From positions 7,514,001-7,578,000 of the forward strand of contig NZ_VIWV01000001.1 in assembly GCF_007829875.1 (NCBI RefSeq): DNA of 64,000 bases. Reading direction: 5' to 3'. The stretch is from Streptomyces capillispiralis. GTDB taxonomy: Bacteria > Actinomycetota > Actinomycetes > Streptomycetales > Streptomycetaceae. Below, one piece after another: positions 1-7,833 of the stretch (position 1 is the first letter of the stretch; every line of letters begins with the position of its first letter). The notes under the pieces were generated by a model, which saw only the letters and a program-made list of their open reading frames with translations, searched no databases and was not told the DNA's origin. The position numbers and the translations under genes are program-made.

Positions 1-1
1 G

Positions 2-2686
2 CGCTGGGAGCGGGACGGCCTGCTGCACGCGGTGTCGCCGGCCGACGTCGCCCACACCCTCCAGGTGGGACGGCGGCCCCTCGCCGCGCGGCTCGCGGTC
101 ACGGCCCCCACCCTCGCGCACGCGGCGGACGCGCTGCGCACCCATCTCGACGGCGGCGACGCACCGAGGCTGACGACGAGGGAGGACACCGGGACCCCGC
201 GCACCGTGGACGACGACGACCTGCGCGAAGCCCTGCGCCGGGCCGCCACCGGCGACCTCGCCAGGCTGGCGACGCTCTGGGTGGCGGGGGCGGACGTCGA
301 CTGGTCCGCGCTGCACGCGGGAACCACCCGCACCAGGGTCTCCCTGCCCACCTACCCCTTCGCTCCCGAGCGGCACTGGCTCCCGGCCGCCCCCCGCACA
401 CCCGAGCCCCCCACCACCCCGACCCGCCGTGCCACGCCCATCCCCACCGCCGCACCCGCCCCGGCGCCCACTCCGGCCCCTGTCCCCGTACCCGCCCCGG
501 CATCACCTCCCGCCCCCGCCCCCACCGATCCCGTCCCGGCGGCCACGGCCCCGGTCACAGCCGCATCAGGCGCATCCGCGGCCCCGACTCCCCCCGAACC
601 CGCCGCGCCCACGGACCGGCTGGCCGCGCTGCGCCGCCACGTCCGCGAGGCGGTCGCCGACGGCATCGGCATCCCCCCGCGGGAGGTCGACCCGGCACGC
701 GACTTCGCCGCCTACGGCGTCGACTCCATCGGCGCCATGCGGATCATGCAGAACGTCCAGGAACGCTACGGCGACCACATCCCGATGTCCGCCATCCTCG
801 AACACCCCAGCGTCGACCGGCTGGTCACCCACCTCGACCGCGGCTACGTCCTGCCCGACGCGGTGCCGGTGACCCTGGACACGGGCCACGAGGCCCCGCC
901 CCGGAAAGCGCGGGCGCCCCGGCCCCCGGCCCGGCCGGTGCCACTGGTGGAGAACCGCCCGGGAGATCCGGTGTACTGCCTCTTCGGCGACACGGGCGAA
1001 CTCACCTGGGTGATGCACCTGTGCCGGCACCTCGCCGAGCACGGCCCGGTCACCGGCATCGAGGCCCCCGGCTTCCGGGAGGGCGAGCCCCCGGCCGAGG
1101 ACATCGGCCGCCTCGCGCGCGCCTGCGCCGACGCCGTCACGGCCGTACAGACGGAGGGATCCTGCCGTCTCGCCGGACACGGACTGGCGGGCCTGGTCGC
1201 CGTCGAGACCGCCCGCATCCTCCAGGACCGCGGTCTGCACGTGGCCGAGCTGCTGCTCGTCCAGATCCCGGACGCCGGGGAGGCGCCGTCGGGGGAAAGC
1301 CCCGCCGAGTCGCTGGCCGCGGTGGCAGCGACCCTCGCCGGTGTGTGGGGGGCCGGCCCGTTGCCCGCCGCGGCCGGTCCGGGCCCGGACGCGCGGCTGG
1401 AGGACGTCACGGCCTCCCTGGCACCGTCCGCCCCGATGGACGCCGGCACCCTGCGGGCCCGGCTCGCACGGGCGGCCGCGTGGCGCGCCGCGCTGGCCGC
1501 CGCGGCGGCGCAGCACCCCCTGCGCCCCCTCAGCGGCCCGGAGCGGACCGTCGTCGTACGGGCCGCGTCGTCCGGGGACTCCGACGGGGAGTACCACCGC
1601 TGGATCGCACCACCCCCCGAGGTCGTCGAACTCGACGTCGAGCCGTGGCTGCTGCTCTCGGCCGCGCACGCCGCCCGGGTGTGCCCGCCGCCCGCCGCCC
1701 CCGAATCCGCGGCGCAGCCCCCGCGGCAGGCGTCCCCGGTCGTGGCGATCAACCGGCACGGTGACAGCCGGCGGTCCATCTGGGCCCACAACCTGTACGG
1801 CGAAGTGAGCTACGCGATCTACCTCTCCCGTCATCTGGGCCTGCACAAGCCCGTCATCGGTCTGGAGCAGATCGGCGCGGCCGCCGCCGGCGGCACGCCC
1901 CGCACCTACGGCTCCGTCGAGGAGATGGCGGCGCACTACGTCGACGAACTGCGGGACCGCTTCCCGGGCGAGCCGTACCTCCTCGGCGGCTGCTCCTTCG
2001 GCGGCGTACTCGCCTTCGAGATGGCCCGGCGGCTCCAACTGGCGGGGGAGGAGGTGACCCATCTGATCGCGATCGACCCCATCATGCCCGGCACGGAGGC
2101 CTGGGACAGCGTGGACTGGGGCACCGTCACGGACGTCGAGGCGGAGGCGTTCTCCCTGGTCATGCTCGGCAACGCCATGTGCCAGCGCTGGGGTGTGGGC
2201 GAGCAGGTCAAACTGGCCTCGCTCAGCGGACTGGACCTCCAGGGGCAGCTGGACCTCGTCGCCGGGCACATCCACGAGCGCTCGGCCGCGCGCCCCGACC
2301 CGGAGACGATCAAACAGCAGATCCTGGTCCGTCACGAACTGATGCTGCACAACGGCGACCTGCTCCAGGCCTACCGTCCCGAACCCCTGCGCACCCCCGT
2401 GCCGACCACCCTCTTCCACGCCACCCAGGGCTTCCTCGCCCCCGGCAACAGCAACGACCTCCCGGCGGTGCCGCGCACCAGCGGCGACAAGTCGAACGGG
2501 CTCGCCGCGTTCGTCGGCCCGCACCTCACCGTCCACGAGATGCACGCCGACCACCACACCATCGCCCACGACGAGAACCTCGCCCGCATCGCCCGGATGC
2601 TGTCCCCGCTGCTGACCGCCCCGACCCATCCGACCAGCCTCTTCCCCGCCTCGCTGAACCCGGCGGGCCCCGACGGCACCAGGTGA
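2..2686 (+). CDS. Trans-AT-like polyketide synthase C-terminal part: KS tail, ACP, tandem thioesterases (5' end cut by window)
   Basis: The frame is open from base 2, so the gene starts outside the window; 894 residues are visible. The first ~120 residues are the linker that follows a ketosynthase, ending in the typical SLPTYPFAPERHWLP. No acyltransferase follows, only a Pro/Ala/Thr-rich spacer (about residues 125-205) and then an ACP (about 215-285) whose phosphopantetheine serine lies in GVDSIGAM. An AT-less module is the pattern of trans-AT synthases. Two alpha/beta-hydrolase domains come next. The first (about 320-560) has GHGLAG where the nucleophile elbow should be GxSxG, so its serine is missing. 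The second (about 580-870) has intact GGCSFGG and a C-terminal ADHHTIAHDENL histidine region, so it is the likely releasing thioesterase. The module sits at the 3' end of the assembly line, and the monooxygenase gene follows after 8 bp. Product unknown. Confidence 0.85.
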   Translation, partial: RWERDGLLHAVSPADVAHTLQVGRRPLAARLAVTAPTLAHAADALRTHLDGGDAPRLTTREDTGTPRTVDDDDLREALRRAATGDLARLATLWVAGADVDWSALHAGTTRTRVSLPTYPFAPERHWLPAAPRTPEPPTTPTRRATPIPTAAPAPAPTPAPVPVPAPASPPAPAPTDPVPAATAPVTAASGASAAPTPPEPAAPTDRLAALRRHVREAVADGIGIPPREVDPARDFAAYGVDSIGAMRIMQNVQERYGDHIPMSAILEHPSVDRLVTHLDRGYVLPDAVPVTLDTGHEAPPRKARAPRPPARPVPLVENRPGDPVYCLFGDTGELTWVMHLCRHLAEHGPVTGIEAPGFREGEPPAEDIGRLARACADAVTAVQTEGSCRLAGHGLAGLVAVETARILQDRGLHVAELLLVQIPDAGEAPSGESPAESLAAVAATLAGVWGAGPLPAAAGPGPDARLEDVTASLAPSAPMDAGTLRARLARAAAWRAALAAAAAQHPLRPLSGPERTVVVRAASSGDSDGEYHRWIAPPPEVVELDVEPWLLLSAAHAARVCPPPAAPESAAQPPRQASPVVAINRHGDSRRSIWAHNLYGEVSYAIYLSRHLGLHKPVIGLEQIGAAAAGGTPRTYGSVEEMAAHYVDELRDRFPGEPYLLGGCSFGGVLAFEMARRLQLAGEEVTHLIAIDPIMPGTEAWDSVDWGTVTDVEAEAFSLVMLGNAMCQRWGVGEQVKLASLSGLDLQGQLDLVAGHIHERSAARPDPETIKQQILVRHELMLHNGDLLQAYRPEPLRTPVPTTLFHATQGFLAPGNSNDLPAVPRTSGDKSNGLAAFVGPHLTVHEMHADHHTIAHDENLARIARMLSPLLTAPTHPTSLFPASLNPAGPDGTR

Positions 2687-2694
2687 GGAGCCTG

Positions 2695-3813
2695 ATGGAC
2701 TTCAGCGTCTACTTCTTCTCCGCGAACGACCGCAACGACTTCGGCGCCCGCTACCGCTTCATCCTGGACGTCGCCCGCTTCATCGACCGCCACGGCTTCA
2801 CCGCGATCTGGACCCCGGAACGCCACTTCCAGGAGTTCGGCGGCAGCTTCCCCAGCCCGGCCGTGCTGTCCGCGGCGCTCGCCGTGGCCACGGAGAACCT
2901 GCAACTCCGCGCCGGCAGCGTGGTGCTGCCGCACCACCACCCCGTGCGCATGGTGGAGGAGTGGTCCCTCGTGGACCAGCTCTCCCGGGGCCGGGTCGGG
3001 GTGTGCCTGGCCACCGGCTGGCACCGGGGCGACTTCGTCTTCTACCCCGGCCACTACGAGCAGCGCCGGCAGTACACCCTGGACAACGTGGAGACGGTGG
3101 CCGCGCTCTGGCGCGGGGAGACCCGCACCTTCCCCGGCCCGGACGGACAGGACCTGGACGTCCGCACCTATCCCCGCCCCTGCCGGCCGGAACTGCCGAT
3201 GTGGCTGGTGCACACCTCCAACCCGCGGACCTGGGTGGACGCGGCCGAACGCGGACTCAACGTCCTCACCCTGCTGACCAGTTGGGAGAAGCTGGAGGAG
3301 GACGTCGGCCGCTACCGGGCCGCCCGCGAGCGGGCCGGCCACGATCCGGCGGCCGGCACGGTCACCGTGGGCATGCACACCTACATCGGCGACGACGAGC
3401 AGCGGGTCCGGGAACTGGTGCGCGAGCCGGTGAAGCGCTACCTCGCCTCCTTCATGACCCAGAAGCGCAACGACGACAAGGTCAGCGGCCACTCCCGCGG
3501 CACCGACGCCGCGGAGCAGGACCGGCTCGCCACGCTGATGGCCGACGACTACTACGACCGCCGCTCCCTGCTGGGCACCGAGGACAAGTGCGCCGCCACG
3601 GTGGAGCGACTGCGCGCGGTGGGGGTGGACGAGGTCGCCTGCCTCGTCGACTTCGGTCTGCCCTTCGACACCGTGACCCGCGCGCTGCCCGCGCTCGACG
3701 CCCTGCGTCGCCGCTGCGCGGCGCCCCGCCCCAACCCCGCACCCGCGCCCGCACCCGCACCCGCTTCGACGCCCGCCGGGGCGGAGCCGATGAGCTGGTA
3801 CTACACCACCTGA
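2695..3813 (+). CDS. Stand-alone luciferase-like (LLM-class) flavin monooxygenase of the natural-product type
   Basis: The 372-residue protein has the bacterial-luciferase TIM-barrel pattern: FSVYFFSAND at the N-terminus, then TAIWTPERHF, the His-rich VVLPHHHPVRMVEEW, and GRVGVCLATGWHRGDF. These match the MupA-like monooxygenase domains found in polyketide and peptide assembly lines, which use reduced FMN and oxygen to hydroxylate or Baeyer-Villiger oxidise carrier-bound intermediates. Here it is a separate polypeptide with a Pro/Ala-rich tail ending MSWYYTT. The ATG at 2695 is chosen because GAGGAG lies 5 bases upstream, directly after the synthase stop. An upstream in-frame opening inside the synthase gene is ignored. 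It is probably co-transcribed with the synthase and acts on its chain; the exact substrate cannot be read from sequence. Confidence 0.85.
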   Translation: MDFSVYFFSANDRNDFGARYRFILDVARFIDRHGFTAIWTPERHFQEFGGSFPSPAVLSAALAVATENLQLRAGSVVLPHHHPVRMVEEWSLVDQLSRGRVGVCLATGWHRGDFVFYPGHYEQRRQYTLDNVETVAALWRGETRTFPGPDGQDLDVRTYPRPCRPELPMWLVHTSNPRTWVDAAERGLNVLTLLTSWEKLEEDVGRYRAARERAGHDPAAGTVTVGMHTYIGDDEQRVRELVREPVKRYLASFMTQKRNDDKVSGHSRGTDAAEQDRLATLMADDYYDRRSLLGTEDKCAATVERLRAVGVDEVACLVDFGLPFDTVTRALPALDALRRRCAAPRPNPAPAPAPAPASTPAGAEPMSWYYTT

Positions 3814-3889
3814 CCGCACCGTGCGGCGCCGCCGGAGAGCCGCCCGCCCCGCGGCGCCGCACCACGACACATGGGGCAAGAGGCACCGG

Positions 3890-4702
3890 ATGACCTCACC
3901 GCACCGGTCCAACACCGACGCCGTCGCGGAACTCTACGACTCCCTCGGTGCGTTGCACGACCAGGACCACGACGGCAATCTGCACCTCGGCTACTGGACG
4001 GACGCCGAGGACCACTCCTCGTTCCAGGCCGCCACCGAACACCTGACCGCGCTCATGGTGGAACGCCTCGCGCCGCGGACCGGCCAGCGGGTCCTGGACA
4101 TCGGATGCGGCACCGGCCGGCCCGCGTTCCACCTCGCGGCCGGCCACGTGGTGGAGGTCCTCGGCGTCTCCGTCAGCCGCCGCCAGATCGAACACGCCAG
4201 CGGCCGGGCCCGCTTCCTGCGCCTCGCCGACCGGGTCCACTTCGAGCTGGCCGACGCCCAGCACCTGCCCTACCCCGACGGCTCGTTCGACGCCGGCTGG
4301 TTCCTGGAGTCGCTCATCCACATGCCGGACAAGGCGCGGGCCGTCCGCGAGGCGGCACGCGTCCTGCGGCCGGGGGCCCGGCTGGCCGTCGCCGACATGT
4401 TCCACGAGCCGGGCCGCGACTGGTCCGCACCGCACCCGCTGGTCACGGCCGTACCGCTGGACGCCTACGAACCGCTGCTCACCGACGGGGGTTTCGAGGT
4501 ACTGGACCTCACCGACGTCACCCCGCACGTCCGCGTCCCCGAACCGGTACGGCACCGGCTGCGTTCGCTGATGCTCGAACACCGGGCCGCATGGGAGGGC
4601 AGCGCGGGCGGGGAGGCGGTGGAGGCCCTGCTCGCCCAGGGAACCGACGTGTTCCGCACACCCGGCCTCGGCTACGTCCTCATCACGGCACGGCGGCGCT
4701 GA
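3890..4702 (+). CDS. SAM-dependent class I methyltransferase (tailoring enzyme)
   Basis: This 270-residue protein has a classic Rossmann methyltransferase core. The SAM-binding motif is VLDIGCGTGRPAFHLA (about residues 68-83), an acidic position follows in ELADAQHLPYPDGSFD, and the post-core motif is MPDKARAVREAARVLRPG. The layout resembles small-molecule O- or C-methyltransferases of the erythromycin/ubiquinone-methylase type. The ATG at 3890 follows an AAGAGG; the frame is open further up, but the Arg-rich extension is not typical coding for this family. It lies 76 bases after the monooxygenase on the same strand, consistent with tailoring of the polyketide. It converges on the thioesterase gene only 13 bases away. 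Confidence 0.8.
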   Translation: MTSPHRSNTDAVAELYDSLGALHDQDHDGNLHLGYWTDAEDHSSFQAATEHLTALMVERLAPRTGQRVLDIGCGTGRPAFHLAAGHVVEVLGVSVSRRQIEHASGRARFLRLADRVHFELADAQHLPYPDGSFDAGWFLESLIHMPDKARAVREAARVLRPGARLAVADMFHEPGRDWSAPHPLVTAVPLDAYEPLLTDGGFEVLDLTDVTPHVRVPEPVRHRLRSLMLEHRAAWEGSAGGEAVEALLAQGTDVFRTPGLGYVLITARRR

Positions 4703-4715
4703 ACCGGCCGGGGGC

Positions 4716-5528
4716 TCACGGCACGAGGGCCCGCAGCAGTTCGTCCGTCAGATGCGCGAGCAGCGGCTCCCGCGAGGGTGCCAGGAAGAAGTGGCCGCCC
4801 GGCAGGACGGCCGTGGTGCATCCGGCGCCCGTCACCTCCGCCCAGGCGCCCAGCGTCGCCGCCGTCGTCTCGGGGTCCTCGGCACCGCCGTAGGCGAGGA
4901 CGGGACAGCCGAGAGGAGGCCCCGGCACATAGCGGTACGTCTCCAGCATGGTGGTGTCCGCGCGCAGGATCGGCAGGTACAGGGCGCGCATCTGCGCGTC
5001 CTCCCGCAGCAGCGGGGGAATCGCGCCGTAGCGCCGGTCCAGCACGTCGAGGTACTCGTCGTCCGGGAGGCGGTGGACGGAACCCGTGTAGGTGCGCTGC
5101 TGCGGCGGGTTGCGCGCCGAGACGGCCAGCAGGACCGGTTCCCGCACGCCCCGCCGCCGCAGCGCGCGCACGGTCTCGAACGCCAGGAAGGCGCCGAGGC
5201 TGTGGCCGAAGAAGGCGTAGGGCTCCGTCAGCGACGGGGCCAGGGCGTCGGCCAGTTCACCCGCCGTAGCCACCAGGTCGGTGCGCGGCGGTTCGTGCAG
5301 TCGGGCGTCCCGGCCGGGCATGCGGACCGCCCAGGGCTCGACCGCCCCCGGCAGACGCTCCGCCCAGCCGTGGTAGACGGCGGCGCCGCCTCCCGCGTAG
5401 GGGACGCACACCAGCCGCAGCAGCGGGTCGGGCGGCCCGGAGGCATGCCGCATGCGCAGCACCCACCGGTCCGCCGGCCGGGCGGGGCCGCCGGAGCCGG
5501 CGTGCGCGTCACCGGTGGCGACGGTCAC
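4716..5528 (-). CDS. Type II thioesterase
   Basis: A 270-residue alpha/beta hydrolase of the external (type II) thioesterase family, which clears misprimed or stalled acyl groups from carrier proteins. Visible motifs are RLVCVPYAGGGAAVY near the N-terminus, the nucleophile elbow FFGHSLGAFLAFE, and the C-terminal catalytic histidine in LPGGHFFL. The GTG at 5528 overlaps the stop of the upstream ketosynthase-III-like gene as GTGA, the usual sign of translational coupling. A start further upstream at 5555 would lie deep inside the neighbour and is less likely. It is the last gene of a three-gene minus-strand operon and is physically part of the polyketide cluster. Confidence 0.88.
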   Translation of the reverse strand: MTVATGDAHAGSGGPARPADRWVLRMRHASGPPDPLLRLVCVPYAGGGAAVYHGWAERLPGAVEPWAVRMPGRDARLHEPPRTDLVATAGELADALAPSLTEPYAFFGHSLGAFLAFETVRALRRRGVREPVLLAVSARNPPQQRTYTGSVHRLPDDEYLDVLDRRYGAIPPLLREDAQMRALYLPILRADTTMLETYRYVPGPPLGCPVLAYGGAEDPETTAATLGAWAEVTGAGCTTAVLPGGHFFLAPSREPLLAHLTDELLRALVP

Positions 5529-6580
5529 GCGGTCGCGTCCGTCGTCGCCGCCCACGCGGGGACGTCCAGCATCTCCACCACGGCGCAGGAGAAGGAGATG
5601 CCCGCCCCGGCGCCCAGCAGCATCACGCGGTCCCCGCGCCGCAGCCGACCGCTCGCCACGAGATGGTGCAGCGCGCTCGTCTGGTCACTGGCGCCCGTGT
5701 GCCCCACCGAACGCCCGAAGTCCCACACGCCCTTGGACACACCGGCGTTCTCACCGAACGGCTCCAGCAGCCGGTGCAGCACACCGAGGTCGCCCACGAA
5801 CTGATGGGCGACCCGGGTGATGTCGTCCGGGCCGAGTCCCGCCTCGTCCAGCGTCCGACGGATCAGGGCGCGCTGCGTCTCGCCCATCAGGCGCCCGGCG
5901 TCCACCAGGTCCTGCCCGCCCTTGTACGTGGCCGCGCGCCCGCGCAGGTCCACCCGGACGCCCGTGGTGCAGCCCGGCGGGAAGAGCGGCTCACCGCCCC
6001 GGTTGAGTTCCTCCAGTTCCGGCAGGGACACCGCGCGGACGTTGACGAGACGCGCGAAGCCGCCGCGCCGGGACAGCACACAGGCCGTGGCCGCGTCACC
6101 GAAGAGCCCGCCCGGGGTGGCCCGCCACCGGTCGACCAGCGGAGCCCCCCAGTTGTCGGCCGACGTGATCAGCACGGCCGTACGGTCCGCCGCCGCGGCG
6201 AGGTAGGCGCCCGCGAGTTCCATCGCGGCGAGGAAGCCGTTGCAGCCCTGGCGGATCTCCAGGGCGGGGATGTTCCCGCCCACGGTGTGCCGCAGGATGT
6301 AGTGCTGCGGCGACCACAGGTCGGGGCCCTGGTGGTTGCAGGAGACGTGCATCAGCAGGTCGATGTCGTCGCGGGTGTGGTCCGACCCCTCCAGGGCGCG
6401 GTGTGCCGCCTCGACGGCCAGGTCCGGGGCGGGTACGTCACCCGCGACGGCCACCGACTCCCAACCGAGGGCCTCCGCCTCCGCCGCGTCGTACCACCCG
6501 GCGGCGACCGCCTCCTTCGTGGTGACGCGCTCGGGGATGCGGGCACCGAGTCCCGCGATGTACAGGTCGGGCAGGAGCAT
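5525..6580 (-). CDS. Ketoacyl-ACP synthase III-like enzyme, possibly an acyltransferase
   Basis: The 351-residue protein has the KAS III fold, with the active cysteine at residue 113 in IRQGCNGFLAAME and a histidine in VAHQFVGDLG. At the third position, where FabH has asparagine in NxGNTSAA, this protein reads SVGHTGASDQTSA, so the canonical Cys-His-Asn triad is not conserved. KAS III homologues in antibiotic clusters (ChlB3, CerJ and relatives) lack the asparagine and transfer acyl groups rather than condense them. Either acyl transfer or starter-unit priming would fit here. The ATG at 6580 lies 5 bases after the stop of the YczE-like gene. It is the middle gene of the minus-strand operon and overlaps the type II thioesterase start by 4 bases. 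Confidence 0.82.
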   Translation of the reverse strand: MLLPDLYIAGLGARIPERVTTKEAVAAGWYDAAEAEALGWESVAVAGDVPAPDLAVEAAHRALEGSDHTRDDIDLLMHVSCNHQGPDLWSPQHYILRHTVGGNIPALEIRQGCNGFLAAMELAGAYLAAAADRTAVLITSADNWGAPLVDRWRATPGGLFGDAATACVLSRRGGFARLVNVRAVSLPELEELNRGGEPLFPPGCTTGVRVDLRGRAATYKGGQDLVDAGRLMGETQRALIRRTLDEAGLGPDDITRVAHQFVGDLGVLHRLLEPFGENAGVSKGVWDFGRSVGHTGASDQTSALHHLVASGRLRRGDRVMLLGAGAGISFSCAVVEMLDVPAWAATTDATA

Positions 6581-6585
6581 GGTCG

Positions 6586-7269
6586 TCAGCCTTTCGCTCG
6601 GGCGGGGCGGGAACCGCGGGCGGGTGCCGGCGCCGGCCGGTCCAGGCCGTGGTCGGGCAGGGAGAACAGACGGGTGTGCAGCCGTATGCAGGGCTGGATC
6701 AGCGTGTCGACGCACACCAGGAAGCAGACGGTGCCGGCGCCCACCGGCCCGCCCAGGACGTGACCGCACGCCAGCAGGACGAGTTCGAGACTTCCCTTGG
6801 CGGCCCAGAACGGCCAGCGCCAGCGGTGCGTCATGGAGATGGCCACCAGGTCCATCGCCCGGATCCCCACCCCGCTCATGATGATCAGCGCGGATCCGTG
6901 GGTGCACAGCGCGACGCCGACGAGCATCAGGACACCGGGCGGGACCGGCAGGTGCCCGGCGGCCCCGACCGCCAGCAGGAGGTCGATCAGACTGCCGCAG
7001 AGGAAGAAGGTGACGAACGGCGAGAGCGGTGGCCGGCGCCGGTTCCACGACGCCCAGACGGCGAGGCACACCACGGCCACCAGCGCCTGGACGACGCCGA
7101 TCGTCAGCGGAGCGTGCTCGAGCACACCCAGCGCGAAGACGTCGAGGGGATCGGTCCCCAGGTCCGCGTCGATGAAGCAGGCCGCCCCGCCCGAGAACAG
7201 CAGGCAGCCGGCGAGATGGACGAGGTACCGCCGCGGGTGCGCGGCCTCGCCTCGGGTCGGGTCACTCAC
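6586..7269 (-). CDS. YczE/YyaS/YitT-like integral membrane protein
   Basis: The 227-residue protein has about five hydrophobic segments and the family hallmark GAACFIDADLGTDPLDVFALG near the first membrane segment, plus a conserved SGVGIRAMDLVA. Function is not settled biochemically. In Bacillus, yczE lies beside the phosphopantetheinyl transferase gene sfp and is needed for normal output of some lipopeptides or polyketides, so finding it first in a polyketide-cluster operon is suggestive. The GTG at 7269 is preferred over the ATG at 7305 because GGAG sits 6 bases before it, while the ATG has no ribosome site. The C-terminal 25 residues are basic and Pro/Ala-rich. It is followed within 5 bases by the ketosynthase-III-like gene. 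Confidence 0.8.
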   Translation of the reverse strand: MSDPTRGEAAHPRRYLVHLAGCLLFSGGAACFIDADLGTDPLDVFALGVLEHAPLTIGVVQALVAVVCLAVWASWNRRRPPLSPFVTFFLCGSLIDLLLAVGAAGHLPVPPGVLMLVGVALCTHGSALIIMSGVGIRAMDLVAISMTHRWRWPFWAAKGSLELVLLACGHVLGGPVGAGTVCFLVCVDTLIQPCIRLHTRLFSLPDHGLDRPAPAPARGSRPARAKG

Positions 7270-7468
7270 GGGCACTCCAGGGTCCGGCAGCCGGCGCAAG
7301 GTCATCCGGACGAACAGCCTGGCCCATCGGCGGAGACGGCCGCCCCGGTACCCGCCCCAGCATCGCCCCCAGTTCCGCGGACGACCGCTGCCCGGGACCG
7401 CGGGCCGGGCCTAGGGTCCGGTGCGTCGGCCGTCCGACCCCCATCCGCCCCGACGACGGGAGACGCCC

Positions 7469-7693
7469 GTGTCCGTGCCGGAAACGTCCGTCCACCGCTT
7501 CCGCGTGGAGCGCGGCCGTCCGAGCGGCGTGGACATCGCCGCCCTCGTCGTCGCCCTGGCCTACCTGCGGCGCCGCGCCGACGAAGCGGCCGGCGGCGGA
7601 CCGGCCGGACCGCCCCGCCGGACCTCACGGGCCACCTGGCGGCGCCTGGAACGCCTGCGCCACTACAGCGCCCCGACCAGCTGGTGCGACTGA
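7469..7693 (+). CDS. Acyl-CoA carboxylase epsilon-subunit-like small protein
   Basis: A 74-residue protein with the motif VERGRPSGVDIAALVVALAY near its N-terminus. It resembles the epsilon subunits (AccE/PccE) that stabilise actinobacterial acyl-CoA carboxylases; in those the start reads roughly xGxPxxEELAAL. A conserved tryptophan follows in the second half. GTG at 7469 is chosen for the GGGAGA upstream. Epsilon genes normally lie directly after the beta-subunit gene, but no carboxylase beta or alpha subunit is in this window. If the call is right, it would serve a malonyl- or methylmalonyl-CoA-forming complex encoded elsewhere, perhaps further into the polyketide cluster. Confidence 0.6.
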   Translation: MSVPETSVHRFRVERGRPSGVDIAALVVALAYLRRRADEAAGGGPAGPPRRTSRATWRRLERLRHYSAPTSWCD

Positions 7694-7703
7694 GGCACGC
7701 CCG

Positions 7704-7717
7704 CGGTGGTACCACCG
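7704..7717. promoter_or_regulatory. 14-bp perfect palindrome between two genes
   Basis: CGGTGGTACCACCG is a perfect palindrome just after the stop of the epsilon-like gene and 117 bases before the ThDP enzyme. It could be a regulator site for the downstream gene or part of a weak terminator. The sequence alone does not decide. Confidence 0.3.
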
Positions 7718-7833
7718 GCGATCCGCACGCGACGCCCCGCGTTTGTGCCGGGCGCCGCACGGAACCCGTCACCTCCCCTGGCAGCGTGATGCGCGGCCGA
7801 CCGACGGACGCGTGTCAGCGGAACGGAAGGTCG

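Noticed and set aside
566..2629. Long open frame antisense to the polyketide synthase
   Set aside because: No recognisable domain; mirror of the coding GC pattern.
2179..2694. Upstream start for the monooxygenase inside the synthase gene
   Set aside because: The extension has no family match and the ATG at 2695 has a proper ribosome site.
3720..3800. Ribosomal peptide-like tail (MSWYYTT) at the monooxygenase end
   Set aside because: It is just the end of a Pro/Ala-rich tail; no precursor features.
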